Shown: one piece after another, positions 52,662-62,604 of the stretch
How the letters are laid out: each line of letters begins with the position of its first letter
Numbering within the stretch: the stretch's first letter is position 1
Made by a program: the position numbers and the translations under genes
The notes under the pieces: model-generated
The model's database searches: none
The model's input: the letters and a program-made list of their open reading frames with translations, nothing else
What the model was told of the DNA's origin: nothing
Assembly (NCBI GenBank): GCA_019309115.1
Contig: JAFDGW010000001.1
Location: 1 to 64,000 of the forward strand
Origin: Deltaproteobacteria bacterium
GTDB lineage: Bacteria > Desulfobacterota > Syntrophobacteria > Syntrophobacterales > Thermodesulforhabdaceae
DNA length: 64,000 nt
Reading direction: 5' to 3'

Positions 52662-53288
52662 ATGAAAAAGATTTTGTTAAAGATTCTGGTGTTAAATTTT
52701 TGTGTTCTTTGTACCTTTAATGTATCTGCGCGGAAACAGCTACCTGCTGGGATACCTTCGATACCTTCCGGTATTGCAGGGTTTGAGCTTGGAGAACCAG
52801 TGGGTAAGTTTGCTTCTCGTCTTGAGATGAACCAGTATTTTGTTGGTATTGAACATCCGTATCTAAAGGCTTACAGGGTATTACCCTTTGCGGGGTTCCG
52901 GGGCGGTTATGTTCTTGTTGGAGCCTGCACTGGAAAAGAGGCAGTAGTGAGGATTAAGCTAAAGTACAAGCGGTACGATAAGGAATTTTTCAAAAAATTG
53001 AAACGAGCAATAGAAAAACGATTTGGTAAACCATCTGAGTACAGAGGTGATCCTTTTCACGTTTACGTTGCATGGAAATGGCGATTTAAGAAAAGTGATG
53101 GCAAGATTATTAGTATGCTGCTTGAACGTTATGAGGGGGATGACGAGGAATATTCGTCGGGCACCTCGATAAAACTAACGCTGGTGTCTGAATTGAAAAG
53201 AGAGATGGAATGTTACAGGAAGAAAACAAAAGAAAGTGCAAGCGCTACTGGAGAACCTAGCAACTTCAAACAGTACCTCCCTTATTAG
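52662..53288 (+). CDS. exported hypothetical protein, 208 aa
   Basis: A signal peptide is clear (MKKILLKILVLNFCVLCTFNVSA). The mature part has a GIAGFELGEPVGKFASRLE region and a basic Lys-rich middle (KYKRYDKEFFKKLKRAIEKRFGKPSEYRGD), with no family I can name. It starts eight bases after the hybrid kinase, so it may be a periplasmic partner or sensor accessory. That is inference from position. Confidence 0.7.
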   Translation: MKKILLKILVLNFCVLCTFNVSARKQLPAGIPSIPSGIAGFELGEPVGKFASRLEMNQYFVGIEHPYLKAYRVLPFAGFRGGYVLVGACTGKEAVVRIKLKYKRYDKEFFKKLKRAIEKRFGKPSEYRGDPFHVYVAWKWRFKKSDGKIISMLLERYEGDDEEYSSGTSIKLTLVSELKREMECYRKKTKESASATGEPSNFKQYLPY

Positions 53289-53353
53289 AAAGGAAGCTTG
53301 AGGAGTAACCTATCGTTCCCTTTTGGTGTAGTCGAAGAATCAAAACCAAGACC

Positions 53354-54109
53354 TCAGGTCTTTAATATCCTGATTCGGCTCAATTTCCGCTTTAGATCAT
53401 GCTTTTCTATTTTCTTTTTTTTAAAATCCAATGCGCGGAGGAACCACCGTCTTCGAATTAAGGGCACATGCTGTGCGTAGGTTTCAACAAAAATCTCCTT
53501 AAATTTACTGAATGATGAATTGTTGAGGAAAAACGAGGCTGAGAACATGATCTGTGCCAGATCTTTAAGGATATAATATGTCGTTTGAACAGGATTATTA
53601 GCTTTTCTTACCCTTTGAAAGTCAATGAGAAAAATTTCTCTGGAAGAAGGTTCCCAGAAAAAGTGTGAAAAGTAGAAATCTTGATGAGCATATCCCAAAA
53701 GGTGGAAACGACCTGCATAAGTAGCGAGGCTGCTCACAACCTGTTCAAAATCGGTGCATTCATGTTTCAGAACCCAGTCTTCCAGTGAGTAACCCGGCAT
53801 GCGCAGAGTTATGACAAAAGCACGGTTTTTTGAATATCCGAAAGCAACAGGACAGACGGTATTGAGCCCTCTGTTTCTCACCTCGCGAATTCTTTCCCAT
53901 TCGTTAGAAGCTCCATAGGTTTCTCCATGCCTGTAAGTTGTGAATTTCTTGATAAAATAAGCTTGACCTCCCACTTCCCATAAGAGGATTTTTCTGCCTT
54001 GCGCCGATTTGCTGAAGACTTCAACGGAACCGGGGCTTTCCCATAGATATTCCCAGCTGAATTTACGAAGAGGTCCGCCAAACCTTTCGTCGAATTCCAG
54101 GTAATACAT
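53354..54109 (-). CDS. lipopolysaccharide kinase InaA-family protein
   Basis: The 251-aa protein fits the WaaP/InaA (Kdo kinase-like) family. It has a catalytic loop LGYAHQDFYFSHFFW near residue 140 and an IDFQRVRKANNP metal loop near residue 165, a eukaryotic-like kinase pattern. Such kinases phosphorylate the inner core of LPS. Its start overlaps the end of waaC by 47 bases, and it lies last in the waaF-waaC-inaA cluster. Confidence 0.8.
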   Translation of the reverse strand: MYYLEFDERFGGPLRKFSWEYLWESPGSVEVFSKSAQGRKILLWEVGGQAYFIKKFTTYRHGETYGASNEWERIREVRNRGLNTVCPVAFGYSKNRAFVITLRMPGYSLEDWVLKHECTDFEQVVSSLATYAGRFHLLGYAHQDFYFSHFFWEPSSREIFLIDFQRVRKANNPVQTTYYILKDLAQIMFSASFFLNNSSFSKFKEIFVETYAQHVPLIRRRWFLRALDFKKKKIEKHDLKRKLSRIRILKT

Positions 54110-55169
54110 TTTCGCTCACCAGCTTGAAAACATTTCCGACCGTTATGGATCTAACGCATTTGTCATTATCCACGCATTTTTTCTTCAAGCAAGGACTGCA
54201 AGGAAGGGGAGATTGTAGAGAGCGGTGCAAAGGCCCGTCAGGGCTGTTTCTAAACGCGCTTGTTGCACGATAAAGAGATACGGTGGGCGTACCAACAAGG
54301 CCCGCTATGTGAAGAGGGCCAGTATCGGGTGCCACGAAAAGATCAAGGAGGGTCAATGCTGCCACAAGAGATCTCAGCGATCCCCCTCGCCACAAGAAAA
54401 CATTATCAGGCCTGACCGCCCTGATACAAGAAGCTTCCTTTCTTTCTGGTTCATTTCCCCAGAATAAAATTACCGAGCCTAGGTTGGAATCCACAATGCG
54501 TCGGGCAAGTTCCGCCCAGTAGAACGTTGACCATCGCTTTGTCTGCCATGTGGTTCCAGCATGTATACCTATGAGCCTATGTTCAGGCGGGACACCAAGA
54601 CTTTCAATCCACATTGCTTCACGCATTACGCTGGCAGAAGGGGCACGAAACCCATTTTTTGATGGGCAATCGTTTCGTTTGAGCTCAGGATAGCCGACAG
54701 TTCTGAGGGCATAGAGGGTTAGCATTTTCAGTTGTTTCCTGATGGGCAATTTCTTGGAAAGCTCACGAGGCCTTAGATTGGTGGCAAGAACATTCAATTT
54801 TTCTTTTGCCAGGTGGGTTGGAAAACCGGCCCTTGCATGAGCCATTGTAGCCGCGGTGAAAATCCCGCTTTTTACATTTCCTTGGAGATCGATAACCAGA
54901 TCGTAGTGTTGACGCTTTAGCTTTCCGAACGAGTGGATAATTTCCGAGATGTTTTCGACAAACCCATGACGGCCGACTTCCCGCCATTTTCGGGTGTTGA
55001 CCGTTATCGTAACGTCCACGTGCTGGTGAAGTTTTACAAGTGGGGCAAAGCGAGATTCCACCAACCAGTGAATTTCAGCGTTGGGTGCGGTCTCATTTAT
55101 TAGATCTACCGTTGGGAGCGCATGGGCAATGTCACCAAGAGCACTTAACTTAACTATCAGTATTCGCAT
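54063..55169 (-). CDS. waaC: LPS heptosyltransferase I (glycosyltransferase family 9)
   Basis: The 368-aa protein has the GT9 opening MRILIVKLSALGDIAHALPT and the C-terminal acceptor-binding part GIHAGTTWQTKRWST, then APDTGPLHIAGLVGTPTVSLY. A cysteine-rich segment PCSPCLKKKCVDNDKC lies near the end. It adds the first heptose to Kdo in the LPS inner core at the inner membrane. It overlaps waaF by 20 bases. WaaC versus another GT9 enzyme rests on the gene neighbourhood. Confidence 0.85.
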   Translation of the reverse strand: MRILIVKLSALGDIAHALPTVDLINETAPNAEIHWLVESRFAPLVKLHQHVDVTITVNTRKWREVGRHGFVENISEIIHSFGKLKRQHYDLVIDLQGNVKSGIFTAATMAHARAGFPTHLAKEKLNVLATNLRPRELSKKLPIRKQLKMLTLYALRTVGYPELKRNDCPSKNGFRAPSASVMREAMWIESLGVPPEHRLIGIHAGTTWQTKRWSTFYWAELARRIVDSNLGSVILFWGNEPERKEASCIRAVRPDNVFLWRGGSLRSLVAALTLLDLFVAPDTGPLHIAGLVGTPTVSLYRATSAFRNSPDGPLHRSLQSPLPCSPCLKKKCVDNDKCVRSITVGNVFKLVSENVLPGIRRKVWRTSS

Positions 55170-56220
55170 TGACCAACTCGGACTCTACGAAAAATTTTTC
55201 CGCCGCTTTTATTACATCTCCAGTCGTGATGGACGTCATGCAGACGTGATCTCCAGGACAATGCCTGTACTTGCAAGGAGAACAGCTTACCTTTCGATGG
55301 ATCACCTTGCAATGTTTCACCTTGGGAGCAACCTTTAGGGGGTCGGTGGGGCCAAAAATGGCCACCGTCCTGGTGTTCACACCACAGGCCGTGTGCATTG
55401 GTCCGGAATCATTTGTGATTACCAATTTAGCAGCGGATTGCAACGCCAGCAACTCGCGTACGGATGTCTTCCCGCAAAGGTTTACGACCCGCCGTGAACT
55501 TACAAATCCAGAGACATCATTGCAAATACTGCATTCCCCATCAGATCCGGCAACAATCACCATCAACCCATAGCGTTCGGCGAAATAAGCGGCTACTTCG
55601 CCAAAGTTGCTGGTGGGCCACATTTTGGCCGTGCCGTATGCAGCCCCTGGATGTAACATTATGTAAGGTTCGGTTATTAAGAATTTTCTCAGGGTTTTCC
55701 GAACTTCAGAGTCTGCAACGAAAAGTCTCAAATTCGGTGGCGAGGAGATTGTGGAATTCCTGCCTATAAGGACTGCTACATAACGGGCTATATGAAAGAA
55801 TTTATCTGCTTCATGGCAAAAGGACCTGCACGAAACCCTGTGGGAAAGAAGAATACTTCGGCAGTCTGCCGGTCTTCCAATACGTACAGGGATGCCGGCA
55901 AGCTTCACTGCAAAGGCGGCACTAATTGCGTTTTGAAACAGAATGGCTATGTCAAAATTATACCGCTTTAGCAACCTTGCTGTTTTTAAAAGGGTTTTTA
56001 AGTTATTGATCCTTGCAAGCGGTATCAGATTGACCTGAGGCCTGTGATGTCTGAAGAGTTCGCACACCTTCGAAGGCCCCCCCACAAAGACTTCTGCATC
56101 AGGAAATAACGAGACCACAAAAGACACAGCAGGGGACGCCATAACGGCATCCCCTATCCAGTTGGGTAGGCGAATCAATATCTTTTTAGGACTTGGAACT
56201 AGTACTCCAGAAGCTTCCAT
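55150..56220 (-). CDS. waaF: LPS heptosyltransferase II (glycosyltransferase family 9)
   Basis: The 356-aa protein has ILIRLPNWIGDAVMASPAV near the N-terminus, AILFQNAISAAFAVKLAGIPVRIG, HPGAAYGTAKMWPTSNF, and TNDSGPMHTACGVNTRTVAIFGPTDP, the WaaF pattern. It adds the second heptose. The start at 56220 overlaps the end of the upstream binding-protein gene by 22 bases. I see no strong ribosome binding site, so a later start is possible. Confidence 0.87.
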   Translation of the reverse strand: MEASGVLVPSPKKILIRLPNWIGDAVMASPAVSFVVSLFPDAEVFVGGPSKVCELFRHHRPQVNLIPLARINNLKTLLKTARLLKRYNFDIAILFQNAISAAFAVKLAGIPVRIGRPADCRSILLSHRVSCRSFCHEADKFFHIARYVAVLIGRNSTISSPPNLRLFVADSEVRKTLRKFLITEPYIMLHPGAAYGTAKMWPTSNFGEVAAYFAERYGLMVIVAGSDGECSICNDVSGFVSSRRVVNLCGKTSVRELLALQSAAKLVITNDSGPMHTACGVNTRTVAIFGPTDPLKVAPKVKHCKVIHRKVSCSPCKYRHCPGDHVCMTSITTGDVIKAAEKFFVESELVNANTDS

Positions 56221-57380
56221 TTGCCGTCCACGATCTTCACAAGTACCAGCGAGTCGGTTCCCAATCCATTGTGATCTTCTGGCGTGAGGTTGTAAATTCC
56301 GCTTACTCCAATGTATCCCTTGATTTTCTCAAGTTCGTCTCTGATGGCCGCCCGATCTGTTCCTGCCTTCTTCATAGCAATGGTAAGAAGCATAATAGCG
56401 TCCCAGGCGTATCCAGAATGAGTGTTTATAGGATATTTTTTATCGTAGTGATAGACTTCCTTGTAAAGACGTATAAACTCCTGGACGACCGGTTTCTGAG
56501 GGTCATCGTCTCGCAGTTGGTCTGCCACCATCAATCGCGTCGATGGCATGATAGTACCATTAGCTGCATCGCCTGCCAATTCTATATACTTTGGATCTGG
56601 AAGACCATGACACTGAAAAAGGGGCATCTTTATATCTAGCTGTCGATAATTTTTCGCCACCTTTGCTCCTGCCGGTCCAATTGTCCAGCAGATAACGACA
56701 TCGGCTCCAGTGTTTTTCAACTTTACGAGCTGTGTGGTCATATCCGGATCGTTCACTCCAAAGGATTCCACACCCACCACTTTCAGTCCGAATTCAGGTG
56801 CAAGGCGCGTTAGCCATCTCAGCCCATCTCTGCCGAAACCGTCATTTGCATGAAGAATTGCCACCTTCTTCATGTTTTGCTCTTGAAGGTATCCATAGAT
56901 TTTTTTTACGGCTACGAATGTTCTCTGAGGGGCTTTGAATGTCCATTTGTAAGGTCCGAACTTGCCGCCTGCTATTACCGGATCCCCACCAACAGTCATA
57001 ACTGTAGGAATGCCCTTTTTCTCAATGTAAGGTTTTACAGCCATGCCGGTGTCCGTCCTCGTGGGTCCTATCAGCGCCACTACCTTCTCGCGCTCAACCA
57101 GCCTCTTCGCGACCATCAACGCTTTGGTCGGATCACTTTCAGTGTCACCGATTACAAGCTCAAGAGGCCTTCCGTTAATGCCACCTTCTTTGTTGATTTT
57201 GTCCACGACCATCTGGGCTACCAATTTTGTGGGCGTTCCGATGGACGAAGCCGGCCCCGATAGGGCAAAAAACGCCCCGATTTTGATAGGTTGCTCAGTA
57301 TTTCTCTCCGTTGCCTGTATGACTCCGGTGGCAATTAAGCCGATCGTAAGAGTTACAATGATTAACAACCATTTTTTCAT
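56199..57380 (-). CDS. branched-chain amino-acid ABC transporter substrate-binding protein (LivK-like)
   Basis: A signal peptide begins at the ATG 57380 (MKKWLLIIVTLTIGLIATGV), which AAAGGAGG precedes. The frame opens earlier at 57416, but without reason. The mature protein is a type I periplasmic binding protein: IKIGAFFALSGPASSIGTPT, ELVIGDTESDPTKAL, VVALIGPTRTDTG. It captures branched-chain, aromatic or related ligands for LivHM. It is the last gene of the liv-ior transcript and lies 62 bases after paaK. Confidence 0.92.
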   Translation of the reverse strand: MKKWLLIIVTLTIGLIATGVIQATERNTEQPIKIGAFFALSGPASSIGTPTKLVAQMVVDKINKEGGINGRPLELVIGDTESDPTKALMVAKRLVEREKVVALIGPTRTDTGMAVKPYIEKKGIPTVMTVGGDPVIAGGKFGPYKWTFKAPQRTFVAVKKIYGYLQEQNMKKVAILHANDGFGRDGLRWLTRLAPEFGLKVVGVESFGVNDPDMTTQLVKLKNTGADVVICWTIGPAGAKVAKNYRQLDIKMPLFQCHGLPDPKYIELAGDAANGTIMPSTRLMVADQLRDDDPQKPVVQEFIRLYKEVYHYDKKYPINTHSGYAWDAIMLLTIAMKKAGTDRAAIRDELEKIKGYIGVSGIYNLTPEDHNGLGTDSLVLVKIVDGKWKLLEY

Positions 57381-57442
57381 GGTGCATCCTCCTTTTATTG
57401 AACTCTGTTTGTGCAATAAGAGCTTACCTTACGCCCCCATCC

Positions 57443-58747
57443 TTAATTTCCGTTATCCAAGTTTCTATGATCAAAAACTCTCTTGCTTTTTCTATCCGTT
57501 CTTGGAAGACTTCCGTAATCTACGATTTCTACGTTCGCTCTCACCAGGATATTACGACGGATTGCCTGAGCTATCATCTCCGCCAGCTCTCCATCGCCTT
57601 CAACTCTACGATTCGGCGCCCGTTCGACCTTAATGACCATGACATCACGCCCATCTTCACGATGATACAGATGAATCTGGTACTCACTTCCGACTCCCTC
57701 AATCCTGGAAAGAACATGTTCTATCTGGCCTGGATAGATGTTGACTGCGCGAAAGGTGAACATATCGTCGGATCTTCCAAGAATATGGTCATGACGAGGG
57801 AACGGGTTTCCACATTTACACGGTTCGGGGATTAGGCGTGTGAGGTCCCTGGTTCGGTAGCGGATAAGGGGAGCGGCTTCCTTTCTAAGTGTCGTCACAA
57901 CCATTTCGCCGATTTCCCCCGGCGGCACCGGCTCTAGGGTATTCGGATCCAGTATTTCCAGAATGTAAAAATCTGCCCAGTAGTGGATACCCTCGTGAGC
58001 CATGCACTCAAGTCCCGTGCCAGGTCCGTACAGCTCGGTCATGCCCGGGATATCGAAAAGATGTTCTGCCCCCGTAAGTTCCTGAACGCGCTGCCTCATC
58101 CGCCGGCTATGCCTTTCCGCTCCGAATATTATTTTTTTCAGAGCGATCTTTTCACGCAGTCCTCGCCTTTCTATCTCTTCAGCCATAAGCAGAGCCATTG
58201 ATGCGGTGGAACAGAAAACCGTGGTTTGAAGATCAACAAGCATCTGACAGTGAATTTCCGAACTAGAGGGCCCGACCGGAACGGCCATTGCGCCGAATCT
58301 TTCGCAGCCCAGCTGAAATCCAACGCCGGCAGTCCACAGCCCGTAACCGACGGCGATCTGAACTCGATCGGTTTTCGTCAGGCCGGCCATTTCAAAACAC
58401 CGTGCGAACATAATGGCCCAGTCGTCTATGTCCTTTTGAGTGTAGGCCAGTATTTTCCGCTTTCCTGTAGTTCCAGATGATGCGTGAATTCGCACGATTT
58501 TCTCAAAAGGCACGGCCCTCAAAGGAAACGGATAGTTCTTTTGTAAGTCATCGGCCGTGGTAAAGGGAAGCCTACGAATGTCGTCGAGGGATTTGATCTG
58601 TTCCGGTTTTACCCCGTGTTCTTCCATGCGCTTGCGATAAAAAGAGGAATTTTGATAGGCATGATTTACGGTCCATTGAAGCCCGCGGAGTTGAATATGA
58701 ACGAGCTCCTGAGGTGAAAAGGTGGGCATGAATGTGGCAACAGTCAT
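57443..58747 (-). CDS. paaK: phenylacetate-CoA ligase
   Basis: The 434-aa protein belongs to the adenylate-forming family: it has the P-loop RIHASSGTTGKRKILAYTQKD near residue 90, GMTELYGPG, and a C-terminal LPRTDRKSKRV segment with the lysine of this family. PaaK activates phenylacetate or arylacetates with ATP and CoA. It overlaps livF by ATGA. Beside iorAB, whose products are arylacetyl-CoAs, it could run backwards to gain ATP or activate imported acids. Confidence 0.92.
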   Translation of the reverse strand: MTVATFMPTFSPQELVHIQLRGLQWTVNHAYQNSSFYRKRMEEHGVKPEQIKSLDDIRRLPFTTADDLQKNYPFPLRAVPFEKIVRIHASSGTTGKRKILAYTQKDIDDWAIMFARCFEMAGLTKTDRVQIAVGYGLWTAGVGFQLGCERFGAMAVPVGPSSSEIHCQMLVDLQTTVFCSTASMALLMAEEIERRGLREKIALKKIIFGAERHSRRMRQRVQELTGAEHLFDIPGMTELYGPGTGLECMAHEGIHYWADFYILEILDPNTLEPVPPGEIGEMVVTTLRKEAAPLIRYRTRDLTRLIPEPCKCGNPFPRHDHILGRSDDMFTFRAVNIYPGQIEHVLSRIEGVGSEYQIHLYHREDGRDVMVIKVERAPNRRVEGDGELAEMIAQAIRRNILVRANVEIVDYGSLPRTDRKSKRVFDHRNLDNGN

Positions 58748-59469
58748 GGTTGTTCTCCTTTCTTCTTTCCAAGATATGCCTTTCTAAGTATTTCTTCCTT
58801 TTGAATGAGTTGTTCTGGAGCACCGTGAAAGACAACTTGCCCTGTTTCAAAAAGGTAAACTCTTTGGGCAATGTTGAATATGCGTGAAGAGTCCTGTTCT
58901 ACTATGAAAAGGGTCAGGTCATTGTTTTTACTGAGTTCAACAAGAGTCTGATAGATTTCATCCACCACCAGTGGAGCAAGTCCCAGGGATGGTTCATCCA
59001 GCATCAAAAACGACGGGTTGGTCATGAGAGCTCTGGCTATGGATAGCATCTGCTGTTCCCCTCCGCTCAGAGTTCCGGCTGGCTGATTTAATCGGTCGCG
59101 GAGCGGGGGAAAGAGATCAAGGGTTTGTTCCATTAAGGAAACTGCAAGATGGTGCCCTGTTCTGTAACCACCCAGTTCCAGGTTTTCTCGTACCGTCATA
59201 GGAAGAAAAAGCTGTCGATTTTCGGGCACCAGTACTAGCCCTCGTTCAACCCTTTTATGGGTCGGAAGATTCAGCACTGATTCATTGTTAAAGATTACGT
59301 CTCCCTTGTCCGGTTTATGGAGGCCGGCCACGGCTCGAAGCATCGTGCTCTTTCCAGCTCCGTTGCTACCAAGCACGCCGACTATTTCGCCACGATGAAC
59401 TTCCAAGTCGATGCCATGGAGAACCTCGATTCCGTCGTAACTACAAACAAGGCCCTTTACCTTCAACAT
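58744..59469 (-). CDS. livF: branched-chain amino-acid ABC transporter ATP-binding protein LivF
   Basis: The 241-aa protein has Walker A GSNGAGKS, the signature SGGEQQMLSIARALM and Walker B LMLDEPSLGLAPL. As in LivF proteins, the D-loop and H-loop complete the set. It powers uptake of branched-chain or aromatic amino acids. It overlaps the fused LivM/LivG gene by seven bases and paaK by four. Confidence 0.93.
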   Translation of the reverse strand: MLKVKGLVCSYDGIEVLHGIDLEVHRGEIVGVLGSNGAGKSTMLRAVAGLHKPDKGDVIFNNESVLNLPTHKRVERGLVLVPENRQLFLPMTVRENLELGGYRTGHHLAVSLMEQTLDLFPPLRDRLNQPAGTLSGGEQQMLSIARALMTNPSFLMLDEPSLGLAPLVVDEIYQTLVELSKNNDLTLFIVEQDSSRIFNIAQRVYLFETGQVVFHGAPEQLIQKEEILRKAYLGKKKGEQP

Positions 59470-61220
59470 TGAAGATCTTTCCCCCTTAATGTTTCTTGTC
59501 CCAGGTAAGCCTTGACAACATCAGGGTGATTCCTCACCTCGTGAGGAGAGCCTTCACATAAGATCCGGCCTTGGTGCAAAACCACCGTACGGTCAACCAC
59601 GTTCATCACCACGTCCATGTGATGATCAACAAGCACAACCGTTACACCGTGGCGATGAAGCTGTCTGATGCATGATATAATTTTGTTCTTCTCAGCTTCG
59701 TTCAATCCGGCACATGGTTCGTCCAGCAGGAGATAGCGTGGACGTCCGGAGACGGCCCTAGCAATTTCCAAAAGTTTTCTTTCAAAGAAGCTAATCTCAC
59801 CGGCGGGCGTGTTCCTTACGTGAGCAAGTTCAAAAAAATAGAGTAACATATCCTGGAAACTATTATTACCTTCTCCGGCGGCAATTAGTAGATGTTCGAA
59901 AACGGTAAGTTCCGGAAAGATTTGAACAGTCTGAAAAGTCCTTGCTATTCCAAGCCTTGCCCTTTTATAAGGGGGCAATTTCGTTATGTCGTGCCCACCC
60001 AGCAGGACCTTCCCTTCTGCCGGCCTAACGAAGCCGGTTATAATGTTGAACAGCGAGGTTTTCCCGGCGCCGTTAGGTCCGATAAGCCCGTAAATCGTGC
60101 CTGGTTCAAAAGTCAGCGATATGCAGGAAAGTATCTGCAATCCTCCGAAATTCAGGCTAACCCTTTCCAGCCTGAGAGGCAGGTCATCTTTATCGGCATG
60201 GCCGACCACTCCAGGAAGAAGAGTTATCTGTCCGATATTTTCCTGACCGCCAACCTTCTTCAGAGTAGGGGGCCTGACACCTTTGGAGCAGTGCCATTTC
60301 TTTATGACCGAACTGACCGTCGGAGCTAACCCTTTCGGGAAAAAGACCAAGCATATTATGAGCAAGAACCCGTAGAAGAAGACGTGCCACTCGTCGAATT
60401 TATGTAAAAATTCCGGAAGAGCGGTCAGCACTGCCGTGCCGATTAATCCTCCTGTTATATGACCCATTCCTCCAACGACTGCCATGGTAACCCACTGAAG
60501 AGAACGGAATATGTTGAAAGTCTTCGGGCTGATAAAGCTCATATAATGGGCATACAAAAAGCCGGCAAAACCTGCATAAAGACTGCTCAGGACGAAAGCA
60601 AAAATTTTGTACATCTCAACGTTAATACCACTTGCTGCAATGGCCGACTCGTTTTGCCTTATGGCCTTGAATATCTTACCAGTTTTGCTCTGCATCAAAA
60701 TGAGTGTCATCGTGACAAAGATTGCCAATGTGCTGGTGCTGATAAGAAAGAAGTTTCTGTCTCCGGATGCAATTTGAGGAATTCCTGGAAACCCGGAAGG
60801 TCCGCCCGTCAGAGATTCCCACTGATTAAGAACGATGCTTACGATTATGTTAAAGCCGAGCGTTGCCATGACCAGATAGTGTCCGTGCAGGCGCAGAGTT
60901 GGAACGGCGAGAATGATGGACATAAGGAAAACCAGACATAGCGAGGCAAGACAACCTGCCCAAATAGGCCATCCGAGGTGGACCGTAACAAGAGCACTAG
61001 TGTAAGCGCCGATTCCGTAAAAAGCAGCGTGCCCAATGGATATCTGACCTGTGGCATCTATCAAAATGTTCAGTCCGGTTACGGCAATCGCCTGAAGTGC
61101 AATAATGTTTAATACAAGAAATATGTAGTCGTTTTGCAGAAAAAAGTAGCAAACAGCGAGGGATACTGTCATCAATGCAAGAAGAAAAGCATTTAACCGT
61201 GAAATCTTTAATTTCCTCAT
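59463..61220 (-). CDS. fused ABC transporter permease LivM and ATP-binding protein LivG
   Basis: The 585-aa protein joins a LivM permease (residues about 1-320, with many membrane segments and ATGQISIGHAAFYGIGAYTS) to a LivG ATPase (residues about 345-585). The ATPase has Walker A GPNGAGKTSLFNIITG, signature-like ISFFERKLLEIARAVS, and Walker B LLLDEPCAGLNEAEK. The signature SGGQ is degenerate here. I chose the ATG at 61220 (overlapping the LivH stop), not 61265. The fusion ensures one copy of each per complex. Confidence 0.9.
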   Translation of the reverse strand: MRKLKISRLNAFLLALMTVSLAVCYFFLQNDYIFLVLNIIALQAIAVTGLNILIDATGQISIGHAAFYGIGAYTSALVTVHLGWPIWAGCLASLCLVFLMSIILAVPTLRLHGHYLVMATLGFNIIVSIVLNQWESLTGGPSGFPGIPQIASGDRNFFLISTSTLAIFVTMTLILMQSKTGKIFKAIRQNESAIAASGINVEMYKIFAFVLSSLYAGFAGFLYAHYMSFISPKTFNIFRSLQWVTMAVVGGMGHITGGLIGTAVLTALPEFLHKFDEWHVFFYGFLLIICLVFFPKGLAPTVSSVIKKWHCSKGVRPPTLKKVGGQENIGQITLLPGVVGHADKDDLPLRLERVSLNFGGLQILSCISLTFEPGTIYGLIGPNGAGKTSLFNIITGFVRPAEGKVLLGGHDITKLPPYKRARLGIARTFQTVQIFPELTVFEHLLIAAGEGNNSFQDMLLYFFELAHVRNTPAGEISFFERKLLEIARAVSGRPRYLLLDEPCAGLNEAEKNKIISCIRQLHRHGVTVVLVDHHMDVVMNVVDRTVVLHQGRILCEGSPHEVRNHPDVVKAYLGQETLRGKDLQC

Positions 61221-62098
61221 ACCCGCCTTACCTGAACCTTGCCGAATAATCCTTGAGGTCTGCAAAAAAGGATTGCCAGCAACACTAGAAAAGCAACGGC
61301 GTCCTTGTAAGTTGAAGAAACAAAACCAGCACCAAAAGACTCCATAAGGCCGAGCAGAAACCCGCCGAATACTGCACCAGGAAACGAACCAAACCCGCCG
61401 AGAATTGCTGCTGCAAAGCCTTTAAGGCCCAGCATGAGACCGCTTTGGTAACTCATGGTGGTTAGAGGAGTTACAAGGATGCCCGCAATAGCCCCAATGG
61501 CTCCGCTTAAACCAAATGATGCAGTCACAAGTGCCCTCACAGGAATGCCTATTAGCGCGGCACCTTCAGAGTTTTCCGATACAGCCCTTATTGCTTTTCC
61601 AACCATTGTCCTATGAAAGAAAAAGTAAAGCAGCAAAAGGAGCACAGTAACCACGGCAACGATGACAATGGTTTGAGGTATTACCGAAGCATTAAGGACT
61701 CTTATGTAGTGATAACCACCAATTGGTGGGAGAGTATGGGCATCCTTGCCCCATATCACCATGCCGCTTCCTTGAATAGCAATTGAAGCGCCCACCGTTA
61801 TCATAACAAGCGTCAAGGGTGACGCATCCTTAGAATGCCTTATGGGGCCTTTTTCAAGAAGTAATCCCACGGCGGTTACTATAAAAACGGACAAGATTGC
61901 GCCAAGCCATATTGGAAAACCAAGGTCGGACACGAAAGATATGGTTGTAAGGGCACCTAGCATTACAAATTCGCCTTGGGCAAAGTTAACAATTCTTGTG
62001 GCGTTGTGGATAAGACAGAAACCCAGGGCTATAAGGGCATAAATACTACCTGCCGTTATACCAGACACAAAATATTGTGGTAATTGTTCTGCTATCAT
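61217..62098 (-). CDS. livH: branched-chain amino-acid ABC transporter permease LivH
   Basis: The 293-aa protein has eight or so membrane segments, the LivH start YFVSGITAGSIYALIALGFCLI, and the EAA-like GFAAAILGGFGSFPGAVFGG near residue 225. With LivM it forms the channel. ATGA overlaps join it to iorB upstream and to the LivM-LivG fusion downstream. Confidence 0.93.
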   Translation of the reverse strand: MIAEQLPQYFVSGITAGSIYALIALGFCLIHNATRIVNFAQGEFVMLGALTTISFVSDLGFPIWLGAILSVFIVTAVGLLLEKGPIRHSKDASPLTLVMITVGASIAIQGSGMVIWGKDAHTLPPIGGYHYIRVLNASVIPQTIVIVAVVTVLLLLLYFFFHRTMVGKAIRAVSENSEGAALIGIPVRALVTASFGLSGAIGAIAGILVTPLTTMSYQSGLMLGLKGFAAAILGGFGSFPGAVFGGFLLGLMESFGAGFVSSTYKDAVAFLVLLAILFCRPQGLFGKVQVRRV

Positions 62099-62604
62099 GA
62101 TGTAACCTCCATAAAACCCGCTTCAAAAGCTCGAAGATTTTCTTCTGCCCTCGGCCCGCTGGCATTTTGCAAGGCTTTCCTGAGCGAATCCGCCTCACAA
62201 AAAAGGCATTTTCTTGCAGCCGCATATCCCAAAAGCACGATGTTTGTCAGAAGGCCGTTTCCAAGCTTCAAGGCTATACCAGTAGCATCAATCATTTTCG
62301 TGTCGTTGCAGATGAGAACTCCGCCTTTTTTCAAGAAATGCCCATGCAGTTTTGCTCCTTCGGGATGGAAAGCTAGCAAGACATCGGCCATTCCAGGCCT
62401 GATCATGGGACTGGTAAATACCCCTTCTCCGTTGCCTCCGAAAACCTTAAGGTGGCAAACTACGTTTCCACCTCTTTGAGCCATCCCATGCGTTTCGGAA
62501 GAGAGAACATGCAGATTCATATCCAGCGCTGTTGCTGCAATAATTCTGGTAGCAAAAAGAACTCCCTGTCCGCCTAATCCGCTCAGTATTATCTGCTGCC
62601 TCAT
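62095..62604 (-). CDS. iorB: indolepyruvate ferredoxin oxidoreductase beta subunit
   Basis: The 169-aa protein has the 2-oxoacid:acceptor oxidoreductase gamma-type domain with SGLGGQGVLFATRIIAATALD and SETHGMAQRGGNVVCHLKV. It pairs with IorA to oxidise indolepyruvate and other aryl-pyruvates to aryl-acetyl-CoA, CO2 and reduced ferredoxin. ATGA overlaps connect it to iorA and livH. Confidence 0.94.
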   Translation of the reverse strand: MRQQIILSGLGGQGVLFATRIIAATALDMNLHVLSSETHGMAQRGGNVVCHLKVFGGNGEGVFTSPMIRPGMADVLLAFHPEGAKLHGHFLKKGGVLICNDTKMIDATGIALKLGNGLLTNIVLLGYAAARKCLFCEADSLRKALQNASGPRAEENLRAFEAGFMEVTS